A stretch of DNA of 64,000 bases, taken from positions 1 through 64,000 of IMG/VR virus record IMGVR_UViG_3300018933_000004, one strand, 5' to 3'. The notes below the pieces were generated by a model. That model searched no databases, had not been told where the DNA came from, and worked only from the letters and a program-made list of their open reading frames with translations. Shown one piece after another: positions 58,207 to 64,000 of this stretch. The position numbers were made by a program, and so were the translations under genes. Each line of letters begins with the position of its first letter. Within the stretch, counting starts at the first letter, position 1. The stretch comes from a virus.

Positions 58207-58758
58207 ATGCACTCCCCGCCTCACCAGGGGCCGCCACCCCTGGGCAATCTGCGCCACATGCGCTACCGCGAGTTCTATCCGCTGCGGGACCAGAGCGTTC
58301 CGCAGGCCCGGCATGAGTTCCGCGCCGCCGCCTTCCGCAGCGACCTGGACGGCGGCGTCGCCGAAGCAGCCGAGATCTGCTTGTCGGAGCTGGCCAGCAA
58401 CGCCGTACAGCACGCCGACGACCCCCGGCCTCGCCGCTGGTTCCATGTCAGCTGCAACGTCCTGGGCGTGTACCGCCGGTACCTGCTGATCGGCGTGCAC
58501 GACGTCGACAGCGGGCACATCCCCCGGATGCCCCGCGTCCCGGTTGACCCCCTCGACGCCTTCGATGACGAGTCCGAGTCCGGGCGCGGGCTGTTGCTCG
58601 TCGCCGGACTGGCCACCGCCGTCCGCATCGAACACGGCCCCGGCGTCAACGGCAAGACGATCTGGTGCCGGTTCGACCTCCCCGTCGGTCCTCCCACGCT
58701 CGGCAACCGGCTTGTGCCCCTCTCCCGCCAGGCCAAGCCCTCCTCCCCCGTCGTCTGA
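58207..58758 (+). CDS. HATPase_c (SpoIIAB/RsbW-like) ATP-binding protein
   Basis: 183 residues. N-box CLSELASNAVQHA (about 58-70), G1-like HDVDSGHIP, and ESGRGLLLVAGLA (about 123-135). This is the GHKL ATPase of anti-sigma-type regulators in Streptomyces; no sensor domain. Divergent from the XRE gene, so the three genes form the usual regulatory trio. Confidence 0.88.
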   Translation: MHSPPHQGPPPLGNLRHMRYREFYPLRDQSVPQARHEFRAAAFRSDLDGGVAEAAEICLSELASNAVQHADDPRPRRWFHVSCNVLGVYRRYLLIGVHDVDSGHIPRMPRVPVDPLDAFDDESESGRGLLLVAGLATAVRIEHGPGVNGKTIWCRFDLPVGPPTLGNRLVPLSRQAKPSSPVV

Positions 58759-58780
58759 CGGAAACCCCGCACCCCCACCC

Positions 58781-58809
58781 TTGTAACGCATCTCGATATG
58801 CGTTACGGT
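58781..58809 (+). promoter_or_regulatory. Palindromic-spacer promoter, member 2
   Basis: TTGTAA, 17 bp, TACGGT then GGGGG. AACGCAT-N6-ATGCGTT (58785-58804) in the spacer. Confidence 0.8.
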
Positions 58810-58870
58810 GGGGGTGCTGTTCGTCGGAGTTGTTTACATCTCGCGCCGCCGACCGCCATTGGCAGGCGCG

Positions 58871-58906
58871 TAGCGTAAACGGCCCGTCAGTAAGGATTCC
58901 CGCCAG
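58871..58906 (+). promoter_or_regulatory. Second candidate -10 and leader box
   Basis: TAGCGT at 58871-58876 then TTCCCGCCAG at 58897-58906. Confidence 0.45.
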
Positions 58907-58931
58907 TCCTTCACCGTCAGGAGCGTCCTTT

Positions 58932-59753
58932 ATGGACCCCGTTTCCCTTGATCAGCTTTTCCATGAGCTGCGTTCCGTGGAGGCGGAAACCGCCACCGTC
59001 TCCGCCGCCGATCTGACGCCCGGTTATGTCATCGCCTCCGGCGTGATGGACCGTCACGTCATCGCCGGAAAGCCGACGTCGGATTCCGTCTCCCGCACTC
59101 TCTCTTTCCCGGCCCGCCACCTCCACGGCGGCCACACCGTCCCGTACGTCGTCGGCGAGCGCGCCCAGGTGCGCGTCTACGCCGCCCGCGTCGGCGCGTC
59201 GACCGTCCGCGAGGTACCCGAGGTCCCGGTGTGCGTCATCCCCGACGCTCCGGCCGTCGGGGACCGCGTCGTCCTCCAGCCCTACGTCGCCCACGCCCTC
59301 GGCGTCGCCGACGTCCGGGAGTTCACCGGCCAGCACTGGGAGACCCTTCGGCCCAGCGGCGCCGACCCCATGTCCGTGACCGTCATGCGCGACATGGTGC
59401 GACCGTCCTCCGTCGGCACCCTCACCGGCTGGTACGTCTACCTGCCCGCCGGTCAGCGCCCGTACCTGTACGCCGACGGCCGCCCGGTGCCCGCGCGGGG
59501 CATCGACGGGCTGACCGAGGGCGATGTCATGCTCGTCCCCGGCGGAGGCCGCCTTCAGGTCGAGGGCATCACCCGGCACGCCGACGGCTTCAGCCTGCGC
59601 CTGCGCGTACTGGTGCCGTCCCGGCACGAGATGCGCCACCTGACCTGGGCCAGCGAGGCCGGTGACCTCGTCGAACACCACGACTCGGGCCTGCGGGGCT
59701 ACCTGTACCCCACCGAGATGCGAGCCGCCGAGCTGACCGCAAAGGCCGCCTGA
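58932..59753 (+). CDS. Hypothetical phage protein
   Basis: 273 residues from ATG 58932. Beta-rich with repeated short strands (GYVIASGVMDRHVIAG, GDRVVLQPYVAHALG, GDVMLVPGGGRLQVEGI), possibly two similar halves. No catalytic motif recognised. Headed by palindromic promoter member 2 and probably strongly expressed. Confidence 0.6.
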   Translation: MDPVSLDQLFHELRSVEAETATVSAADLTPGYVIASGVMDRHVIAGKPTSDSVSRTLSFPARHLHGGHTVPYVVGERAQVRVYAARVGASTVREVPEVPVCVIPDAPAVGDRVVLQPYVAHALGVADVREFTGQHWETLRPSGADPMSVTVMRDMVRPSSVGTLTGWYVYLPAGQRPYLYADGRPVPARGIDGLTEGDVMLVPGGGRLQVEGITRHADGFSLRLRVLVPSRHEMRHLTWASEAGDLVEHHDSGLRGYLYPTEMRAAELTAKAA

Positions 59754-59784
59754 CCTGCGCCTTTAAACAGACTGACCCAACGGC

Positions 59785-59815
59785 TTGACGAACGCATCTC
59801 AAGATGCGCTAGGGT
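59785..59815 (+). promoter_or_regulatory. Palindromic-spacer promoter, member 3
   Basis: TTGACG, 19 bp, TAGGGT then GGGG. CGCATCT-CA-AGATGCG (59793-59808) in the spacer; leader box TTCCCGCCAAGGAG at 59833-59846. Confidence 0.8.
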
Positions 59816-59852
59816 GGGGCCCGTTGAAGTCATTCCCGCCAAGGAGAACGCC

Positions 59853-60671
59853 ATGACCACCACCGAAACCATCGACCCGCGCACCCTCACCGACCGACTC
59901 GGCCGCGAGATCTTCGAGTCCCTCTTCCCGCACGGCGGCCCGGAGATGGGCGCGCACCGCGCCGACCGCCAGGTGCCCGAGGAAGTCCGCCTGCCGAAGG
60001 TCGAGGGACCGCAGGGCGTCAAGGTCGACGACATCGTCCTCGTGGTCGACAACGAGTCCTGGACCAGCACCCTGGACCGCTTCAGCGCCCGCGAGGCCCT
60101 CAAGCACCACGGAACCTGGATCGGCCGGGTCCGCAAGGTCAGCCCCAAGTCGATCGTCGTCGACCACGTCCGCGAGCCGCGCCGCCACAGCTTCAGCGCC
60201 GACCTCGACGACTTCGGCTCGCCTGCCCACAAGGACAACGGCGAGCGCCTGATGTTCAGCCACGCCACTCGGGAGATCGGCCGCATCGGCACGCTGGCCG
60301 AGCTGCGCGAGAAGATCGCCGCCCACCCGAAGCTGGACGAGTGGCGCACCGCGCGCGCCGCCGCCATCGACGTCGCCCAGGCGGAGAACGCCAAGGCCAA
60401 GGCCAACCGCGAGGCCAAGGAGGCCCGCCTGACGACGGTGAAGGCGGCCATCGCCGGACTCAACGAGATCGCGGGCGAGCCCCTGGTCGAGCCGCTGACC
60501 TTCAGCGACACCGTCGTCGGGGTGACCCGATGGCTGCATGAGGGCGACTTCCGTCGGCTGCGCGTCTACCTCACCGGACTCCACGCCCTCGGTCAGCTCA
60601 CCGGCGCCCAGCACGAGCAGGCCCTGAAGCACCTGGACACGATCATCGCGTACGCCAAGGGGGAGAAGTGA
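59853..60671 (+). CDS. Hypothetical phage protein with coiled coil
   Basis: 272 residues; AAGGAG at 59841. The N-terminal half has a small beta domain (VKVDDIVLVVDNESW, GTWIGRVRKVSPKSIVVD). Residues about 160-205 form a charged helix (AENAKAKANREAKEAR). The C terminus is helical. Stop overlaps the next GTG. Confidence 0.6.
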   Translation: MTTTETIDPRTLTDRLGREIFESLFPHGGPEMGAHRADRQVPEEVRLPKVEGPQGVKVDDIVLVVDNESWTSTLDRFSAREALKHHGTWIGRVRKVSPKSIVVDHVREPRRHSFSADLDDFGSPAHKDNGERLMFSHATREIGRIGTLAELREKIAAHPKLDEWRTARAAAIDVAQAENAKAKANREAKEARLTTVKAAIAGLNEIAGEPLVEPLTFSDTVVGVTRWLHEGDFRRLRVYLTGLHALGQLTGAQHEQALKHLDTIIAYAKGEK

Positions 60672-61171
60672 GCGCCCCGCGCGCCTGCCACTCCTGCGGC
60701 CACGACTCGGCGTTCGTCCGGCGGGTGCGCTGCGGTCGCTGCGGCGACCAGGTACACCCGACGTGCCGGGACATCACCGGAACCTGCTACCAGTGCCGTT
60801 ACCGGCAGGCCCATGCGAACGGCATCGTCGGCGACATGCTGCCGCCGGGCCAGGCCGGGGAGGAACCGTTCAAGGGCAACCAGCCCACCACCGTTGCCGA
60901 GGGGCAGCCGCTGCCGAAGCTGGCCACCTACCAGAACCCGTTCGGCGCCAGCGCCAACGCCCTGCGTATCGCCACTGCCGCTCTCTACGCCGGGTGGCAC
61001 GTCGAGGGCTGGGAGAGCGGCAGCGACCGCGTCATGCTGCGGAAGAAGGGCCGGGGCTACCTCCGTCTCACCTTCACCTGCACCGGCCGCCTCATCCGCG
61101 CCGACACCCAGCGGCTGTACCTCACCCCCAACACCAACCGCGTCCTTGAGTACCTGGAGGCGCCAAAGTGA
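60668..61171 (+). CDS. Zinc-finger (treble-clef/RING-like) protein
   Basis: 167 residues from GTG 60668. N-terminal CHSCGHDS, CGRCGDQVHPTC, GTCYQCRYR give eight Cys/His ligands in a cross-brace-like order. The C-terminal domain (LRIATAALYAGWHVEGW, GYLRLTFTCTGRLI) is a separate alpha/beta fold. Function unknown. Confidence 0.6.
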   Translation: MSAPRACHSCGHDSAFVRRVRCGRCGDQVHPTCRDITGTCYQCRYRQAHANGIVGDMLPPGQAGEEPFKGNQPTTVAEGQPLPKLATYQNPFGASANALRIATAALYAGWHVEGWESGSDRVMLRKKGRGYLRLTFTCTGRLIRADTQRLYLTPNTNRVLEYLEAPK

Positions 61172-61455
61172 CCATGCCGCGTAAGAACCCGCCCGCGCCG
61201 GGCAAGTACTGCGACGCCACGAGGACCCGATATCCGGCCCCGTGCAATGACCCCGCCGTGTGGATCGTCTTCTATGCCCACAAGCGCACCGGCGAGAAGA
61301 AGCAGAAGAACGCGTGTGGTGGCCACCTGAACAAGTTGCTGGCCGACCTCGTGCCGGAGGCCGAGTACTCGCGCGAGATGTTCCGCGTTATCCCGTGGGC
61401 CACTGCCCTTGCGGAGTACGACAAACGGACGACCACCACGGCAACCACCGCATGA
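61168..61455 (+). CDS. Hypothetical protein with Cys/His
   Basis: 95 residues; GTGA overlap. KYCDATRTRYPAPCNDPAVW and ACGGHLNKLL suggest a zinc site; Thr-rich C terminus. Stop overlaps the next ATG. Confidence 0.5.
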   Translation: MTMPRKNPPAPGKYCDATRTRYPAPCNDPAVWIVFYAHKRTGEKKQKNACGGHLNKLLADLVPEAEYSREMFRVIPWATALAEYDKRTTTTATTA

Positions 61456-61739
61456 CCACTGAGCAGCAGGAGAGCAGGAACATGAGTGGATTCCCCAGCG
61501 GCAAGCCTGCCGAGCGCTTCACGGGCGCGGGCGCCTATGGGCGTCCCGGGCAGTACGGGAGGGCGCTGCCCGATGACAGCGACATCACGAGCGCGTCCGT
61601 TGCGGACCTGGTCGTGACGTTCTGCTCGGTCATGGAGAGCATGCATCGGACGAACAACACGTCGTCGCTGGCGGACCTCGGCCGGTATGCCGGTCGGCTC
61701 TGGTGGGAGATGACCGGCCGAGGCGTCGAGTTCAAGTGA
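61452..61739 (+). CDS. Hypothetical protein
   Basis: 95 residues from ATG 61452; a second ATG at 61482 is possible but has no better Shine-Dalgarno. Gly-rich middle, helical end (SLADLGRYAGRLWWEM). Less GC-biased third positions than neighbours. Unknown. Confidence 0.5.
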   Translation: MTTEQQESRNMSGFPSGKPAERFTGAGAYGRPGQYGRALPDDSDITSASVADLVVTFCSVMESMHRTNNTSSLADLGRYAGRLWWEMTGRGVEFK

Positions 61740-61987
61740 CCGGCGAGACCTGCGGCGCCGAGCACCCGGAGAAGCCCGGCACGCTGTGCACCCGCGAGCC
61801 GCACCACAACCAGGGCTTCCACGCCGAGCGCCACACCCGCACCATCTGGCCCGCCGACCCGCTGCCCGCTGTGCAGGGCAGCGGCCGGGCTGCCCTCGCC
61901 GCCATCGCGGCCCGCACCACCCGACACCACCACACCGGCCCCGCCAGCGAGGCCGTCACCACCTGGAGAGACCGCCATGGGGACTGA
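61736..61987 (+). CDS. Small Cys/His protein
   Basis: 83 residues from GTG 61736. ETCGAEHPEKPGTLCTREPH then HNQGFHAERH: the same Cys/His pattern as the protein at 50829-51077. Ends 11 nt inside the next gene. Confidence 0.5.
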   Translation: MTGETCGAEHPEKPGTLCTREPHHNQGFHAERHTRTIWPADPLPAVQGSGRAALAAIAARTTRHHHTGPASEAVTTWRDRHGD

Positions 61988-62459
61988 CACCGAGAAGATC
62001 AACGTCACCCGCGACGACATCCTGACCGCACTGGCGAGATACCCCGACAGCCTGCGGACCGTCGCCGACGTCGCCCGTGAGGTCGTCACCCGCATCTACA
62101 ACGTCGAGAAGGTCTACGACGGCAAGAGCGCCATGTGGCACGTGCACCAGGCCAACCTCAAGCGCCTGCTGGCCGACATGGTCGCCGACGGCACGCTCAT
62201 CCGGCGCACGGGCGAGGAGTGGTGGGAGCGCGGGGCGCCGACCTGGCGCGGCCGTGCGAACGGCCACTACTACGTGCTGCCGGAGCAGGCCCGGGTGTGG
62301 CAGGAGGAGGCCGACCAGAAGCGGGATGCGGCGCTCCAGGAGGCGGCCGAGGAGCACGCCCGGCGCGTGCTGGCCGAGCGGCACCCGGAGGAGTTCGCCG
62401 ACCTCGTCCGTGCCTACCGCGAGGAGCACGGCGTGGCCGTCGAGGGGGCGGGCCGGTGA
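61977..62459 (+). CDS. Winged-helix-like hypothetical protein
   Basis: 160 residues. Segment LRTVADVAREVVTRI ... HQANLKRLLADMVADGTLIRR, then GHYYVLPEQAR is a winged-helix layout. The C-terminal half is a charged helix. Possibly a DNA-binding regulator. Confidence 0.55.
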   Translation: MGTDTEKINVTRDDILTALARYPDSLRTVADVAREVVTRIYNVEKVYDGKSAMWHVHQANLKRLLADMVADGTLIRRTGEEWWERGAPTWRGRANGHYYVLPEQARVWQEEADQKRDAALQEAAEEHARRVLAERHPEEFADLVRAYREEHGVAVEGAGR

Positions 62460-63025
62460 TCAGCGACCTGCACACGTCCGAGCCTCTGCCCGAGCTGCAC
62501 CTGAACGCGCTGAACATGAACGTCGGCTCGTTGACCGGCTGGGCCCGTCAGGGCCTGGTCGACTTCGACCCGCCGTATCAGCGTCAGCCGGTGTGGGGCA
62601 TCCGTCGGCGTCAGCGGCTGATCAAGTCGCTGCTGATGGGGCTGCCCGTCGGCGCGATCACGGTCAACCGTCGTGATCACTCCGGCTTCCGGGCGCCGGG
62701 GTACGTCCCGGGAGAGTCGGCGCCGTTCGCCGTCATCGACGGCAAGCAGCGCTGGCAGACGCTGGTGATGTTCGGGAAGGACGAGTTCCCCGTGCCGCGC
62801 TCCTGGTTCGATGAGCGGGCCCTGAGCGCCGTGTACGAGGAGGACGCCGACGGCGGGCAGTGGGTGCGTTACTCCATGCTCGACCTGCGCGGACAGACGC
62901 AGATCGACATGGCCGCGCTGCCCTTCAACGAGGCCCGGGTCGACTCGATCGAGGCGGAAGAGGAGGTGTTCCGCCTGCTCAACACGGGTGGGCTGCTCCA
63001 GGGTGAGGCGGACGAGGACAGGTGA
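62456..63025 (+). CDS. DUF262 (GmrS/ParB-like NTPase/nuclease) single-domain protein
   Basis: 189 residues from GTG 62456. FDPPYQRQPVWGIRRRQRL, LLMGLPVGAITVN, FAVIDGKQRWQTL and EEVFRLLNTGG are the core DUF262 motifs (DGQQR-type centre as DGKQR). The C-terminal HNH (DUF1524) half of GmrSD is absent. May act in defence, counter-defence or DNA binding. Confidence 0.75.
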   Translation: MISDLHTSEPLPELHLNALNMNVGSLTGWARQGLVDFDPPYQRQPVWGIRRRQRLIKSLLMGLPVGAITVNRRDHSGFRAPGYVPGESAPFAVIDGKQRWQTLVMFGKDEFPVPRSWFDERALSAVYEEDADGGQWVRYSMLDLRGQTQIDMAALPFNEARVDSIEAEEEVFRLLNTGGLLQGEADEDR

Positions 63026-63106
63026 GCGGCGGCAGGGGTGTCAGTCCCCCGGCGTACGGTGGCGCTGAGCGTGAATGCTCGGCGCCGCTGGCGTTTCAAC
63101 CCCCGC

Positions 63107-63136
63107 TAGACAGCGCATCTTGAGATGCGCTACGGT
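63107..63136 (+). promoter_or_regulatory. Palindromic-spacer promoter, member 4
   Basis: TAGACA, 18 bp, TACGGT then GGGG. AGCGCATCT-TG-AGATGCGCT (63112-63131) is a perfect 9-bp dyad; leader TCCCGCCAAGGAG at 63147-63159. Confidence 0.85.
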
Positions 63137-63165
63137 GGGGCCATCATCCCGCCAAGGAGAGCCGA

Positions 63166-64000
63166 ATGACGAACATGCCGACTCTGGCCGAGACCCTCTC
63201 GGTTCGGCCCGAGCAGCTGACCGACCTCACCCCGGTCGAGATCGACCGCTACAACGCCGTGCTCTGGGCCGAGTTCAGCCGCCTGAGCGACGCCATCGAC
63301 AAGGCGAGCGACGGCCTGTACAGGGCGCTGCTGCTGTCGAAGAAGAGCGTGCGGCGCGGGCGCGGCTACTCCCAGGTCTGGCCGATCAGCCTGCCGGAGG
63401 CCGAGCGCATGGCCGCCGAGCACCTGGAGACCGGCTGCGAGCCGGATCAGACGACCAAGCTCCAGAGCGGCCTAACGCGTGACGGCGCGTACGCCGCCCA
63501 GCTCCGCAAGGCCGTCGACCGGCTCGCCGCCCTGCGCGCCGAGTGGAAGGGTCTGGAGGACGGCCCGGAGGCCGTTCTGAACGGCGAGTTCGAGCGCCGG
63601 GGCGGCTGGTCGCGCATGTACCTGTGCCTCTCCGACGGCGGGCACATCCACAAGGGCCGCCAGTGCCCGAGCATCCGGCCCAGCACCGAGCTGGCGTGGC
63701 TGCCGGAGGTCTCCGGCATGGAGTGGCGCGAGGCGTTCAAGGCGCTCCCCCCGAACCTGGCCGCCGGTAGCCCGGCGATCATGTGCACGAAGTGCTACCC
63801 GGACGCCCCGGTCGAGTGGACCGTGAAGGCGGCCGACCCGAAGGAGTGCCCCGGCTCCCGGCAGTACGCCAAGCTGATGGACCAGCGCATGACCAACCGC
63901 GTCCACCGCTGGGCCGAGTGCCACGTGTGCGGGAAGAAGGGCGTCGCGGTGACGCCGAACGGCAACCTTCGCAAGCACGACCGGCCCGAGGGCGGCGAGG
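63166..64000 (+). CDS. Hypothetical phage protein (C terminus beyond window)
   Basis: ATG 63166 with AAGGAG; open to the window edge, 278 codons visible. N-terminal helical region (VEIDRYNAVLWAEFSRL), then MYLCLSDGGHIHKGRQC, MCTKCYP, CHVCGKKGVAV: several Cys/His pairs suggesting zinc binding. Not recognised. Driven by palindromic promoter member 4. Confidence 0.65.
   Translation, partial: MTNMPTLAETLSVRPEQLTDLTPVEIDRYNAVLWAEFSRLSDAIDKASDGLYRALLLSKKSVRRGRGYSQVWPISLPEAERMAAEHLETGCEPDQTTKLQSGLTRDGAYAAQLRKAVDRLAALRAEWKGLEDGPEAVLNGEFERRGGWSRMYLCLSDGGHIHKGRQCPSIRPSTELAWLPEVSGMEWREAFKALPPNLAAGSPAIMCTKCYPDAPVEWTVKAADPKECPGSRQYAKLMDQRMTNRVHRWAECHVCGKKGVAVTPNGNLRKHDRPEGGE

Overview
The window is about 70% GC, almost fully coding, and gene-dense with ATGA/GTGA/TGATG overlaps. 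Gene content points to a Streptomyces (or close actinobacterial) temperate phage or phage-plasmid. There is a tail protein, a terminase large subunit, a nearly complete phage replisome and a WhiB-family regulator. A tyrosine integrase sits in a GntR-led operon, and an XRE/DUF397/anti-sigma-type ATPase trio of Streptomyces type lies nearby. No portal, capsid or lysis genes were recognised, so the window is a part of a larger genome. No tRNA or rRNA gene was recognised.

Layout. 1-1589: end of a tail module. 1694-3244: SNF2-like helicase. 3384-5201: two leftward genes, including a large winged-helix protein that could be a replication initiator, beside a hairpin-rich 0.8-kb non-coding region (5202-6013). 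6014-34542: long rightward early operon(s). These hold a DinG-like helicase, FEN-type 5'-3' exonuclease, DnaC-like loader, DnaB-like ATPase, WhiB, DnaG-like primase, J-like protein, gp32-like SSB, DnaE-type polymerase, RecA-like recombinase, intein-split RecB/Cas4-like nuclease, RuvC-like resolvase and sigma-region-4-like regulator. Many very small Cys-rich or membrane proteins are interspersed. 35464-42377: terminase large subunit, then two multi-domain effector-like proteins (GNAT, ADP-ribosyltransferase-like, ParB-like and nucleotidyltransferase; then Arr, RelE-like and 2H phosphoesterase). A 50-codon antitoxin-like gene is nested out of frame in the second. 42416-46151: DNA-binding, membrane and lipoprotein genes. 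46518-48284: a recombinase-like/endonuclease VII fusion and a promoter region built from a 26-bp perfect inverted repeat. 48285-51277: small accessory genes. 51681-55597: leftward lysogeny-type operon, GntR through small genes to integrase. 56322-58758: chromosome-like regulatory genes. 58932-64000: a second set of small phage genes under shared palindromic promoters, ending in a gene cut by the window edge.

How it works together. The rightward block would replicate and recombine the DNA largely with its own enzymes. Terminase and the two effector proteins belong to late or virion functions. The GntR operon with integrase, and the XRE trio, probably govern lysogeny. Two cis-signals tie distant units together. 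One is a promoter family with a palindrome in the -35/-10 spacer and a TACGGTGGGG-type -10. The other is a leader box TCCCGCCA(A/G) just upstream of ribosome binding sites. Both suggest common phage-specific control. All assignments come from reading the sequence; no database search was run.
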